The notes: generated by a model from the sequence alone, not told the origin. DNA of 64,000 nt from Allochromatium tepidum (GCF_018409545.1 NZ_AP024563.1:1814755-1878754), one strand, 5' to 3'. Shown: positions 20,172-29,257, counted from the first letter of the stretch. A program made the numbers and translations.

Positions 20172-21386
20172 CTAGAGCAGGGGGCTGGGATCGCCGGGCT
20201 CGTCGTCCCAGGCGGTGGGCAATGTGAGATGGAAGACCGCGCCCTCACTCGGTGTCGGCTCGGCCCAGAGCCGTCCGCCGTGGTCCTCGGCGATCGCGCG
20301 ACTGATCGCCAGTCCCAACCCCAGCCCCGAATCATTGCTCGATTCGAAGATGTCGAAGATGGCGGCATGGCGTCCGGGCGGCAGGCCAGGCCCGGTGTCG
20401 CGCACCACGAATTCGATCTCGCCTCGGCAGGGCACGACCTCGATCCGCACCTCGCGCCTGGCGCATCCGGCCGTGTCGATCGCCTGCACTGCGTTGCAGA
20501 TCAGATTGACCAGCACCTGTTCGATCTGCACCGGATCGCTCTCGATCTCGGGCAGTTGCTCGGGCGCGACCAGCTCCAGCCTCACCTGACGGTCGGTGGC
20601 GAACCAGCGCACCAGATCCAGGGCGCGTTTGAGCACCTGATCGACCGGAACCCGCACCCGATGCATCTTGCGTCCGCGCAGAAAGGCGCGCAGACGCTCC
20701 ATGATGTCGCCCGCACGATGCACCTGATCGTCGATGCGCCGGATGACCTCGACCAGACGTTCGGGGTTGGCGGCCGGCCCCTCGGCGAGCTGACCGGCGG
20801 CGCTACAGTAGAAGCCGGCCGAACTCAACGGCTGGAGCAGCTCATGGATCAGCGAGGAGGCCAGCACACCGACGGCATTGAGCCGAGCTACCTGAGCCAG
20901 GGCATCGCGCGCGCGTCGCGCTTCCTCCTCGGCCAGCCGGCGCTCGGTGATGTCCAGATAGGTGACGACGGCGCCTTCCTGTTCGCCCTGCAAAGGGAAG
21001 GCACGCATCAGCAGCCAGTACTGACGCTGTGTCGTGTGACAGGGGTGCTCGACACTGAAGCACAGGCGGCGGCGCTGGATGACGTCCTCGATGCCGCGGG
21101 CCGTCGTGAGCGCGGTCGCGTCCGGATGCTCGCCCGACCAGCGGCAGGCGGCGAGCGTCCGGGGATCGAGGTCTTTCCAGGCGCGATCGTCGCGGCCCTG
21201 TTCCGCCGAGAAGGCGCGCCAGGCCCGGTTGACCGCGATGAGCCGGGCCTCCTGATCGAGCACGGCGATCTGTGCGGGCAGGGCGTCGAGCACCGAGCGA
21301 TGCAAATGGCTGCTGACCACCAGCCGATCGAGTCCTTCACTCTGTCGGTTCAGTTGTGGAGCTGTCTTCGCGTCTGATGGGTTCAT
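20172..21386 (-). CDS. Soluble PAS-domain sensor histidine kinase
   Basis: A 404-residue kinase with no membrane segments, so probably cytoplasmic. The N-terminal part (about 30-150) is a PAS-like sensor domain ending in the usual VVTYLDITERR. The phospho-acceptor histidine is in SLIHELLQPLSSAG (about 175). The ATPase domain has an N box (QVLVNLICNAVQAI), G1 (DTGPGLPPG) and G2 (GLGLGLAIS). No response regulator gene is adjacent, so it is an orphan whose partner and signal are unknown; no heme- or flavin-binding motif is obvious. It lies 63 bp downstream of plsY on the same strand and may be co-transcribed with it. Confidence 0.88.
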   Translation of the reverse strand: MNPSDAKTAPQLNRQSEGLDRLVVSSHLHRSVLDALPAQIAVLDQEARLIAVNRAWRAFSAEQGRDDRAWKDLDPRTLAACRWSGEHPDATALTTARGIEDVIQRRRLCFSVEHPCHTTQRQYWLLMRAFPLQGEQEGAVVTYLDITERRLAEEEARRARDALAQVARLNAVGVLASSLIHELLQPLSSAGFYCSAAGQLAEGPAANPERLVEVIRRIDDQVHRAGDIMERLRAFLRGRKMHRVRVPVDQVLKRALDLVRWFATDRQVRLELVAPEQLPEIESDPVQIEQVLVNLICNAVQAIDTAGCARREVRIEVVPCRGEIEFVVRDTGPGLPPGRHAAIFDIFESSNDSGLGLGLAISRAIAEDHGGRLWAEPTPSEGAVFHLTLPTAWDDEPGDPSPLL

Positions 21387-21449
21387 CGCCTCGGCCTCTC
21401 GGCAGTTCGAATGAATGCCCTGTTCGATCGCTGGCTGGCCAGGGACGCT

Positions 21450-22052
21450 TCAGTCAGAGGTCGTCTTGGCGCTGATCCGATCCTCGGTGCCGTCGAGCAG
21501 GTTACGGATGTTGCTGCGATGACGCCAGATCAGCAGGCCGGTGACGATGAGCTGCATCCCGATCAGCGCCTTTTCGTCCCAGAACAGCCAGACGAAGACC
21601 GGCGCCAGCGCCATCGAGATCAGGCCCGAGAGCGAGGAGATCTTGAGCACCTTGGCCACGAACAGCCATACGGCCGCGACACAGAGTCCGATCGGCCAGT
21701 AGAGTCCGAACTGGACGCCGAGCGCGGTGGCCACGCCCTTGCCGCCCTTGAAGCCGAAGAAGACCGGGTAGAGATGGCCGACGAAGGCCGCCAGTCCGAT
21801 CCCGGCGAGCACGGCGGGACTTGCGCCCAGGGCATGGCCGATGAGCATGGGGATCAGTCCCTTGAGACTGTCGCCGACGAGCGTGATGGCGGCGGCCTTC
21901 TTGCCGCCGATGCGCAGGACGTTGGTGGCGCCCGGATTGTTCGAGCCCTGGGTGCGCGGGTCCGGCAGCCCCATCAGGCGGCAGACGATGATGGCGCTGG
22001 AGACCGAGCCGAGCAGATAGGCGGCGATGATGAGCAGTGTGGCTGTGATCAT
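21450..22052 (-). CDS. plsY: Glycerol-3-phosphate acyltransferase (acyl-phosphate dependent)
   Basis: A 200-residue integral membrane protein of the PlsY family: several hydrophobic segments, N-terminal YLLGSVSSA, the phosphate-binding loop GSNNPGATNVLR, and the later FKGGKGVATALG motif. It transfers an acyl group from acyl-phosphate to glycerol-3-phosphate, the first step of phospholipid synthesis. It is divergent from folB across a 47-bp gap that must hold both promoters; this plsY/folB pairing is common in gammaproteobacteria. Confidence 0.95.
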   Translation of the reverse strand: MITATLLIIAAYLLGSVSSAIIVCRLMGLPDPRTQGSNNPGATNVLRIGGKKAAAITLVGDSLKGLIPMLIGHALGASPAVLAGIGLAAFVGHLYPVFFGFKGGKGVATALGVQFGLYWPIGLCVAAVWLFVAKVLKISSLSGLISMALAPVFVWLFWDEKALIGMQLIVTGLLIWRHRSNIRNLLDGTEDRISAKTTSD

Positions 22053-22099
22053 GGGTAGAATCTGAGGTTGGAATCGGACACGAGGCTCGAAACTGTACC

Positions 22100-22459
22100 A
22101 TGACTGACATCGTCTTCATTCGCGGCCTGCGCCTCGAGACCCGGATCGGCATCCACGACTGGGAGAAACAGACCACGCGCCCGGTGATCCTGGATCTGGA
22201 GATGGCCGGCGACGTGGCGCGCGCGGCGGCGAGCGACCGTATCGCCGATGCGCTCGATTATGACGCCGTCACCCGTCGTCTGACCGAGGTGGTCACGCAC
22301 AACCGGCATGAGCTGGTCGAGACGCTGGCCGAGCAGTGCGCGGCGCTCCTGATGCGCGAGTTCGGCATTCCCTGGCTGCGGCTCAGTCTCAACAAGCCGG
22401 GCGCGGTGGGGGAGGGGGTCGATGTCGGGGTCGTCATCGAGCGCGGAGTGCGCGTTTGA
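22100..22459 (+). CDS. folB: Dihydroneopterin aldolase
   Basis: A 119-residue folate-pathway enzyme that converts dihydroneopterin to 6-hydroxymethyl-dihydropterin and glycolaldehyde. FolB signatures are visible: N-terminal IRGLRLETRIGIHDWEK, the substrate-binding glutamate in LVETLAEQCAALL, and the conserved lysine in LSLNKPGAV. Length is typical. In related genomes the next gene is often folK or a MidA-type methyltransferase; here a toxin-antitoxin and restriction cassette intervenes. Confidence 0.94.
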   Translation: MTDIVFIRGLRLETRIGIHDWEKQTTRPVILDLEMAGDVARAAASDRIADALDYDAVTRRLTEVVTHNRHELVETLAEQCAALLMREFGIPWLRLSLNKPGAVGEGVDVGVVIERGVRV

Positions 22460-22493
22460 GGTATGACAGGTTGCTCGCCTCCCCGTTTCTTGA

Positions 22494-22523
22494 TTGACAA
22501 CACGACTGAGCTGTTTCTAAAGT
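22494..22523 (+). promoter_or_regulatory. Promoter of the TumE/TumA pair, apparently leaderless
   Basis: A perfect -35 TTGACA (22494-22499) is followed after 18 bases by TAAAGT (22518-22523). Transcription would begin at about 22530, which is the ATG itself. No ribosome-binding sequence precedes that ATG, consistent with a leaderless message. Confidence 0.6.
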
Positions 22524-22529
22524 CACAAC

Positions 22530-22814
22530 ATGCCAGCCGTTGCCCTTCATGACATCCGCCGCTCCCTGACCGACGACGCTTTCGTTGAATTGAAGGTCTG
22601 GGAAGTCCCCGAACCCGTGTGCGGCAGCGACCATCGGTATAAATACCGCCTCGTGCTCGTTGTGAATGGTCGCTGCGTGCTGCGTTATGACAACGAGGCC
22701 GGTAAAGGCGATCACAAGCACTTGGGCGTGGACGAACGCGAAATGCCCTATGTGTTCGTCTCTCTGAGTCAGTTGCTGGACGATTTCTTCGCCGATGTCT
22801 CTACTCTGCTGTGA
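22530..22814 (+). CDS. TumE-family toxin-like protein (DUF6516)
   Basis: A 94-residue protein matching the TumE/DUF6516 family in size and pattern: FVELKVWEVPEPV, YKYRLVLVVNGRCVLRYDNE, and GKGDHKHLGVDE, with a conserved His/Asp/Lys cluster likely to be functional. Members are paired with a DNA-binding partner gene, as here (10-bp gap). The biochemical target is not evident from sequence. Its promoter suggests a leaderless transcript. Confidence 0.8.
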   Translation: MPAVALHDIRRSLTDDAFVELKVWEVPEPVCGSDHRYKYRLVLVVNGRCVLRYDNEAGKGDHKHLGVDEREMPYVFVSLSQLLDDFFADVSTLL

Positions 22815-22824
22815 GGATCAGACC

Positions 22825-23172
22825 ATGCGCACCCTGATGATCGATGTTTGCGATTTGGAAACGACCAAGGCGCGGATGCTGGCCGCGCTGGAAGGCTCGG
22901 AGCCATCGGCGCCTGTCTTGTCATTCCCGTCCGAGGAACAGCTCTTCACAGTGCTGACGGCACGGCGCTGGACGCTGCTGCGAGCCTTGACCGGAGCGGG
23001 TCCGGTTGGTGTGCGTGAATTGGCGCGGCGCGTCGGGCGGGATGTCAAGGGTGTGCACACCGATGCTCAGGCGCTCGTCAAGGCCGGCGTGATCGACAAG
23101 CTGCCCGACGGTAAGCTCCATTTCCCCTATGACGCCGTGCACCTGGAACTGGAACTCAAGGCCGTTGCGTAA
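22825..23172 (+). CDS. Winged-helix DNA-binding protein, probable TumA-type antitoxin
   Basis: A 115-residue protein with a clear winged-helix segment in its second half (WTLLRALTGAGPVGVRELAR followed by RVGRDVKGVHTDAQALVKAG), resembling MarR/ArsR-type recognition helices. It follows the TumE-like gene by 10 bp and has GAGGA eight bases before ATG 22825. By analogy with TumA it should neutralise the toxin and repress the shared promoter. It lies directly before the type III methylase gene (stop and next start adjacent), so it might also control that operon. Confidence 0.78.
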   Translation: MRTLMIDVCDLETTKARMLAALEGSEPSAPVLSFPSEEQLFTVLTARRWTLLRALTGAGPVGVRELARRVGRDVKGVHTDAQALVKAGVIDKLPDGKLHFPYDAVHLELELKAVA

Positions 23173-24822
23173 ATGCCAACAGATTACGACCACCTCTCAC
23201 GCGAGGCGCTCATCGAGCTGCTGAAGCGGCGCGACCGCCGGATGCCCTATGGTCTGGTGTGGGAGCGGCGCGAGATCGCGCCCGATACGGCGTTGAACCG
23301 CGATTTCGTCGGGTTGGAGCTGGACCCCGAGCTGTCCTGCGGTGCGGCGCCCTGGCGCGATCTCATCATCGAGGGCGACAACTACGACGCGCTGCGCACG
23401 CTGGTCAGCACCCATGCCGGACAGGTCAAGCTGATCTACATCGATCCGCCGTACAACACGGGGCGCAAGGATTTCGTCTACAACGACCGCTATTTCGACG
23501 CAACCGACCGCTACCGGCACTCGACCTGGCTGGAGTTCCTGTATCGGCGTCTGCGGCTGGCGCGTGATCTGCTGGCCGAGGATGGCGTCATCTTCGTGTC
23601 CATCGACGACAACGAGCTGTTCAATCTCGGGCTGTTGATGAACAAGGTGTTCGGCGAGCGCAATTTCATCGCCAACGTCATCTGGCAGAAGGTTTTTTCA
23701 CCCAAGAACACCGCCGTTCACTTCTCGGACGACCACGAGTATGTGTTGGTCTATGCCGCCAATCGGGACGTCTGGCGGCCCAATCCGCTGCCGCGCTCGA
23801 CGGCACAGGATCGGGCGTACAAGAACCCCGATGACGATCCGCGCGGCCCCTGGACATCCGGTGACTTGGCGGCGCGGAACTTCTATGGTGAGGGGCGCTA
23901 CCCTATCGAGTGTCCCTCAGGGCGGATCATTGATGGTCCTCCCGCCGGTTCTTATTGGCGCGTGTCCAAAGCGAAGTTTTTGGAACTAGACGCCGACAAA
24001 CGTATCTGGTGGGGCAAAAGCGGCAATAACACGCCACGCCTGAAGCGCTTCCTCTCCGAAGTCAAACAAGGCGTGGTCCCGCAAACCCTGTGGACCTACG
24101 ACGCCGTGGGCCACACCCAGGACGCCAAGAAGCAGCTCAACGAGATCCTGCCCAAGGACCGCAACGAGGATGTCTTCTCGACGCCCAAGCCGCTGCAACT
24201 GATGGACCGCATCCTGCGTCTGGCGACCAAGCCCGGCGATCTGGTGGTCGACTTCTTCGCCGGATCGGGCACGCTCGCCCACGCGCTGCTCCAGCTCAAC
24301 CGCGAAGACGGCGGCGAGCGTCGGTTCATCCTCGTCTCCAACACGGAAACCACCGACGACGAACCCGACAAAAACCTGTGCCGCGATGTCTGCGCCACCC
24401 GCGTGCGCCGCGCCATCGAAGGCTACACCTCATCCAAGGGCCAAACAGTCGAAGGACTGGGCGGCGGCTTCGCCTATCTGCGCGCCACACCCATCCCGAC
24501 CCATCGCCTCGAAGAACGCCTGCACGACAACCAGGTCTGGTCCTATCTCCAGTTGACACATCACCACCCGCTGACCGAACGCGCGCCGCTCGTATCGGTC
24601 TCGGTCTGGGATGGACAGACCATCCTCTACCTGCCCACCGTCACCGACCGGATGAAGTCGGCCCTGCGCGAAGCCCTGAATCAGCACCCGCACGCCATCG
24701 TCTACACCTGGACCCCGGCGGCGCTGGCCGGTCTGGTCGATGATGACCATCTGCGCACGGTACCGGCCGAACTGACGCGCGGCTTCCGCTTCAGCGCCAC
24801 AGACGGAGATGACGACGCATGA
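23173..24822 (+). CDS. Type III restriction-modification DNA methyltransferase (Mod)
   Basis: A 549-residue adenine methyltransferase of the beta class: catalytic motif DPPYNTG near residue 92 comes first, and the S-adenosylmethionine motif DFFAGSGTLAHA near 360 comes later. Between them lies a long target-recognition region. N-terminal and spacing features match Mod of type III systems, which methylate one strand of a short asymmetric site and confer specificity on the complex. It starts one base after the regulator's stop and overlaps res by four bases (ATGA), implying co-expression. The recognition sequence cannot be deduced. Confidence 0.93.
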   Translation: MPTDYDHLSREALIELLKRRDRRMPYGLVWERREIAPDTALNRDFVGLELDPELSCGAAPWRDLIIEGDNYDALRTLVSTHAGQVKLIYIDPPYNTGRKDFVYNDRYFDATDRYRHSTWLEFLYRRLRLARDLLAEDGVIFVSIDDNELFNLGLLMNKVFGERNFIANVIWQKVFSPKNTAVHFSDDHEYVLVYAANRDVWRPNPLPRSTAQDRAYKNPDDDPRGPWTSGDLAARNFYGEGRYPIECPSGRIIDGPPAGSYWRVSKAKFLELDADKRIWWGKSGNNTPRLKRFLSEVKQGVVPQTLWTYDAVGHTQDAKKQLNEILPKDRNEDVFSTPKPLQLMDRILRLATKPGDLVVDFFAGSGTLAHALLQLNREDGGERRFILVSNTETTDDEPDKNLCRDVCATRVRRAIEGYTSSKGQTVEGLGGGFAYLRATPIPTHRLEERLHDNQVWSYLQLTHHHPLTERAPLVSVSVWDGQTILYLPTVTDRMKSALREALNQHPHAIVYTWTPAALAGLVDDDHLRTVPAELTRGFRFSATDGDDDA

Positions 24823-27296
24823 GCCGCCTCACCCCCTTGTCATTTCAGGAGCGGCACATCGCCGCACTTGTCGCCCGCTTTCAGGCCCAGCGCGACAACT
24901 ACGCCCGCCTGACCGACCCGCGCGAACTGGCCAAACTGCGCAAGCTTTCCGCCGCCGTCCTGCTCCAGGCCCCGACCGGCACCGGCAAGACCCTGATCGC
25001 CACCGAGGTCGCGGCCCGCTTCTCGGAATTGGAGCGCGTGGTCTGGTTCTGGTTTGCGCCCTACGCCACCCTCATCGATCAAGCTACCGCCGGCCTGCGA
25101 CGTCAGGCACCCCAACTGAAGATCCTCAACATCCGGCACCAGCGCACCCCGGACGAACTGGCGCCGGGCGCGCTGTTCGTCATCACCTGGCAGACGGTCG
25201 CGACCAAGACCAAGGAGTCGCGCCTTGCGCGCGTCACCGGCGATGACGGTCTGTCGATCGATGACCTCATCGCCCTGGCCCGCGATCTGGGTCTACGCAT
25301 CGGCGCGGTGGTGGACGAGGCGCATCACGGCTTCGTCAAGGCCCGCGAAGCCTACCGCTTCTTCACCGAAGTGCTGCAACCCGACTATGCCCTTTTGATG
25401 ACCGCCACACCCAAAGATAGCGACATCGTCCGTTTTGCCGAGGCGACCGGCTATCAGGTGAGTGACTCAGCCATCACGCGCTACGAAGGCTATCAGGCCG
25501 GATTGCTCAAGCTCGGCGTCAAGACCGCGCGCTTCCTGACCCGCAATAACGACGAAGCCGCGCTGGTGGACTTCGAGGAACTGGCCTTGTCCCAATGCGC
25601 CGCTATGCACCGTCACCTCCAGGCCGTGCTGGACGAGCAGGGGATCGGACTGACCCCGCTGATGCTGGTGCAGGTGCCCAACGGCGGCGCGGCGCTGCAA
25701 AAAGCCCGCGACTACCTGACCGGACCGCTCAAGTTCGCTCAATCCGCCGTCAAGGTCCATGTCGCCGACGAACCGGACCCCAACTTACAGGCGCTGGCGC
25801 AAGACCCGAGCGTCGAGGTGCTGGTGTTCAAGATGGCGATCGCGATGGGCTTCGACGCCCCGCGCGCCTTCACCCTGGCCGCACTGCGCGGCACCCGTGA
25901 CGCGAACTTCGGCATCCAGGTCGTCGGGCGCATCATGCGCGTACATTCGCTGTTGCAGCGCCGGACGGATCTGCCGCCGATTCTGAATCATGGCTATGTG
26001 TTCCTGGCCAACAGCGAAGCCCAGGAGGGACTGACGGGCGCGGCGGCGGCCATCAACCGGATTCAGGCCCGCACGGCCGACACCGCGCCGGAAACGGTCG
26101 TCACCTACACCCAGGGTTCATCGTTCGTCCAAGTGGTGAAAACCGGACAGACCGCGTCGATCTTTCCGCCCGATCCGACGCCCGATGACGCCGCGACCGG
26201 CACCGAATCCAGCACCGCCTCCGACGACTCGCGCCCACCGAATACCGCGCCGCCTGAGCTGCACACGCCGGATTTCTTCCCCGAGCTGACCGAGTTGGCC
26301 CGAACCACGCCGACGCCCGATACTCAGCCGGGTCAGACACCACTGGTTCGCGCCTTCGCACTCGATGCTCAGGCGCAGTACGACTACCCGTTGCAGGTCA
26401 AGGATCCGCCGCCGCTGATGACGGAGGTCATGCCGCCGCATCCCGATGATTTCGAAGATCAGTTGGTGTCGTTCATCGACTTCTCGCGTGTGCTGGGCGA
26501 CCGTATGCCTCGTCGTGCCAAGTTGGTCCAGCGCACACTCGACATCTTTGCGGACGCAGAGACCCCGGAGGATGAGGATATCCCGGCTAGTTTGTCGGTG
26601 GCGGGAATCGCGCAGCGGGCGCGCCAGATTGCGTTCGAGTATGAGGACGTCGATCGCCGCCAGTTTCTCCAGGCCCTGCGCCGACGGTTCCGTGATGCGT
26701 TGGAGGCCGATGGCTTCGAGATGCCTGAATCCGAAGAAGAACTGACTCAGCAGCTCGAACGGGTGCTGGTCCGCAACCCGAACCTGATCCGGCAGGCGCA
26801 TAAACGCTGTCGCGCCGGCCAGATTCAGCTTCAGCCCGTGACCCTGCCCGCCGTGCAACGTTTCAACGATCCTCCGGAAAAGGCCAAGCGCAACCTGTAC
26901 GGCCTGTTTCCGCCGGACTTATCGGTTGAAGAAAAGCGCTTCGCCGAGATCCTGGATACGTCTCCCGAGGTCGACTGGTGGCATCGCAACCCGGTGCGCA
27001 AACCGGAGTCCGTGGCCCTGTATCAGTGGTCGAGCGGTGTCGGCTTTTTTCCGGATTTCCTGGTCGCCGTGCAGGGGCGGAAGACGGGTGACGGCGTGGC
27101 GCTGGTCGAGTTCAAAGGCCCGCATCTCCAGCAATTCGACAAGGAGAAGGCTGGAGCCGTACATCCGCATTATGGTCGGGTGTTCATGGTCGGTGCCGGG
27201 GGCGGGGAGAAGAAAGAGCTGCGACTGTTCCGGCTCACGGCGGGCGAGCTGGTGGATGATGGACTGTTCGAGGTGATACGACTGCGTTATGACTGA
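24819..27296 (+). CDS. Type III restriction enzyme, helicase-nuclease subunit (Res)
   Basis: An 825-residue protein. Residues 1-430 form a superfamily 2 ATPase: Walker A APTGTGKT near 52, DEAH box VVDEAHHGF near 165, TATP motif, and GRIMRV as motif VI. A Pro/Thr/Ser-rich linker of about 90 residues (roughly 445-530) follows. The C-terminal part ends with a PD-(D/E)xK nuclease (FFPDFLV near 744 and VALVEFKG near 764). Res translocates or slides on DNA with Mod and cleaves unmodified sites. The length is somewhat below that of EcoP1/EcoP15 Res. Its last eight bases overlap the start of the next gene. Confidence 0.92.
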   Translation: MSRLTPLSFQERHIAALVARFQAQRDNYARLTDPRELAKLRKLSAAVLLQAPTGTGKTLIATEVAARFSELERVVWFWFAPYATLIDQATAGLRRQAPQLKILNIRHQRTPDELAPGALFVITWQTVATKTKESRLARVTGDDGLSIDDLIALARDLGLRIGAVVDEAHHGFVKAREAYRFFTEVLQPDYALLMTATPKDSDIVRFAEATGYQVSDSAITRYEGYQAGLLKLGVKTARFLTRNNDEAALVDFEELALSQCAAMHRHLQAVLDEQGIGLTPLMLVQVPNGGAALQKARDYLTGPLKFAQSAVKVHVADEPDPNLQALAQDPSVEVLVFKMAIAMGFDAPRAFTLAALRGTRDANFGIQVVGRIMRVHSLLQRRTDLPPILNHGYVFLANSEAQEGLTGAAAAINRIQARTADTAPETVVTYTQGSSFVQVVKTGQTASIFPPDPTPDDAATGTESSTASDDSRPPNTAPPELHTPDFFPELTELARTTPTPDTQPGQTPLVRAFALDAQAQYDYPLQVKDPPPLMTEVMPPHPDDFEDQLVSFIDFSRVLGDRMPRRAKLVQRTLDIFADAETPEDEDIPASLSVAGIAQRARQIAFEYEDVDRRQFLQALRRRFRDALEADGFEMPESEEELTQQLERVLVRNPNLIRQAHKRCRAGQIQLQPVTLPAVQRFNDPPEKAKRNLYGLFPPDLSVEEKRFAEILDTSPEVDWWHRNPVRKPESVALYQWSSGVGFFPDFLVAVQGRKTGDGVALVEFKGPHLQQFDKEKAGAVHPHYGRVFMVGAGGGEKKELRLFRLTAGELVDDGLFEVIRLRYD

Positions 27297-28446
27297 CCAC
27301 ACAACCGACATCGGCGCCGACATCAGCCGCCGGCTCGAAGACCGTATCTGCGCCGAGATCCGGGAGCAGGGCGGCGTGTTCCCCTTCGACCGCTTCATGG
27401 AGCTGGCGCTCTATGCGCCCGGACTCGGCTACTACGTCGCCGGAGCGCCCAAGTTCGGGCCGGGCGGCGATTTCGTCACCGCGCCTGAACTCTCGCCGCT
27501 GTTCGGGCGCTGTCTGGCGGTCCAGTGTGCCGAGGTGCTGGAACGGCTCGACAGTGGCGAGATCCTGGAGTTCGGCGCCGGAAGCGGTGCGCTGGCCGTG
27601 CAGATCCTGCTGGAACTGGAGTCGTTGGAGCGCCTGCCCGAGTGCTATCGGATTCTCGAACCCAGCCCGGATCTCCAGGAGCGCCAGCGCGCCGCCATCG
27701 AGACCGCTGTCCCGCATCTGCTCGCCCGCTGCGACTGGCTGACGGCACTGCCCGAGCGTTTCGCCGGGGTCGTGATCGCCAACGAAGTGCTGGACGCCAT
27801 GCCGGTGCATCGCTTTCGAATCGGCACGGACGGCGAGATCCTGGAGATCGGCGTCACTGCGCCGGATGGTCAATTCGTCGAAGTGACGATCCCGCCCGTT
27901 TCAGCGGGATTGGTCGAGGCCGTTTCCGCACTGCACGCGGTAGGTCTAGCCAATGCGCCCGGCTACGAGTCCGAGATCAATCTGCGTCTGGCCCCTTGGC
28001 TCTCGGCGCTGTCGCGCGTCATGGAACGCGGTCTGGCCCTCCTGATCGACTACGGCTATCCGCGCGCCGAGTACTATCAGCCGGAGCGTCACATGGGCAC
28101 GCTGCGCTGTCACCATCGCCATCAGGCCCATTCCGACCCCTATGCACACCTCGGATTGCAGGACATCACCGCCCATGTCGATTTCACTGCGGCGGCTGAA
28201 GCGGGCATTGACGCCGGGTTCGAATTGGCCGGTTTCACCACGCAGGCGCATTTTCTGATCGGCTGTGGGATCGACCGGTTGATGCAGACATCAGCGCCGG
28301 AGGCCGCTCTCGACCTGGCACTCGGCGCCAAGCAGCTGCTCCTGCCGACGGCCATGGGCGAGCGCTTCAAGGTGCTCGGACTCGCCAAGGGCGTCGATGG
28401 ACCCTGGAGCGGTTTTGCCATGCGCGACCTGAGCGACCGTTTGTAG
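27289..28446 (+). CDS. MidA-family class I SAM-dependent methyltransferase
   Basis: A 385-residue member of COG1565 (MidA/NDUFAF7): N-terminal FDRFMELALYAPGLGYY, KFGPGGDFVTAPELSPLFG, SAM-binding EFGAGSGALA and VIANEVLDAMPVHRF. In mitochondria the NDUFAF7 relative methylates an arginine of complex I; the bacterial substrate is not established. ATG 27289 overlaps the res stop by eight bases. In related genomes this gene sits near folB, so the toxin-antitoxin and restriction genes appear to have been inserted upstream and now probably co-transcribe it. Confidence 0.92.
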   Translation: MTDHTTDIGADISRRLEDRICAEIREQGGVFPFDRFMELALYAPGLGYYVAGAPKFGPGGDFVTAPELSPLFGRCLAVQCAEVLERLDSGEILEFGAGSGALAVQILLELESLERLPECYRILEPSPDLQERQRAAIETAVPHLLARCDWLTALPERFAGVVIANEVLDAMPVHRFRIGTDGEILEIGVTAPDGQFVEVTIPPVSAGLVEAVSALHAVGLANAPGYESEINLRLAPWLSALSRVMERGLALLIDYGYPRAEYYQPERHMGTLRCHHRHQAHSDPYAHLGLQDITAHVDFTAAAEAGIDAGFELAGFTTQAHFLIGCGIDRLMQTSAPEAALDLALGAKQLLLPTAMGERFKVLGLAKGVDGPWSGFAMRDLSDRL

Positions 28447-28488
28447 AGGGCTCTCTCTCGCCATCAGCGCAGTCGCTGTGCCGCCGTC

Positions 28489-29037
28489 TCACTCCAGCAG
28501 TCGGCCCAATCCCTCCACGTCCACCGGCGGCTCCATCACCCAGGGCACCAGGACGCTACGGCGTCCCGTAACCTCGCTCACGCGACGGATGAACTCAGCC
28601 TCGGCCGCGCACCGCTGGGCGAGCACCGGATGACCGCGCCGGGCCAATCCCAGCGCCAGAGCCGCCGCCAGGGTGGTCTTGCCGACACCGCCCTTGCCCA
28701 TGGTCAGGATCACGCCGTGGCCCTGCGCGGCCGGCCGGCCGCCTCCGGATCGGCCAGACGATGCAAGGCCGCGAGTCCCAGCGTGGCGATCGGCAGCAGG
28801 GGGGTGGTGGTCACGGGGAGCTGACTGAGACCAGCCGGCATTTCAGCCAGAACCGCCGCGCCGCGTTGCGCCATCGCCCGAGCCACGGGGGTCGTCCGAG
28901 TCTCCGGCATCGAGCACCCCATTGAGCGCCAGATGCAGATTTTGCACGCCCAGCGCCTCCAGCTCGCCACGGGTGCGCTCGGCCTCGCGCAGCGCGGCGG
29001 ATTCGGGACGCCGGAAGGGATTGGCGTTCGGCCGCAT
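28489..29037 (-). pseudogene. arsA: Arsenite-pump ATPase ArsA, decayed
   Basis: Pieces of ArsA occur in order but in different minus-strand frames: RPESAALREAERTRGELEAL with GVQNLHLALNGVL (middle of the N-half), VLAEMPAGLSQLPVTTTPLL and LGLAALHRLADPEA, then the second P-loop LTMGKGGVGKTTLAAALALG, and directly after GHPVL the C-terminal AAEAEFIRRV...PPVDVEGLGRLL. About 170 residues are missing at the start and roughly 200 after the second P-loop. Frameshifts separate the pieces. ArsA drives arsenite export through ArsB; this copy is certainly non-functional. Confidence 0.75.
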
Positions 29038-29039
29038 TT

Positions 29040-29257
29040 CGGTCGCGGTCAGACCGAGCTGTTCCGCCAGTTCGGCGCGCGACAGATAGGCGCCACGGGC
29101 GACGATGCGGCCATCGATCAGGGTCAGCGGCAGATAGGTCCATACCGGCCTCCATCGCCTTGATCACCAACGGATTGGCCGTGAACGCCTGTGGATTCTG
29201 CTACAGGTTGTGACGGTCGACCCGCACCCCCTGTTCGGCCGGCCACAGCAGATCGGT
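29040..29257 (-). pseudogene. arsD: Arsenic metallochaperone ArsD, decayed
   Basis: The minus strand shows DLLWPAEQGVRVDRHNL, a stop codon where Ala is expected, QNPQAFTANPLVIKAMEAG, a frameshift, then LPLTLIDGRIVARGAYLSRA. These match consecutive parts of ArsD, which delivers arsenite to ArsA. The N-terminal cysteine pair region is lost. The order arsD-arsA is the normal operon order. Confidence 0.65.
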
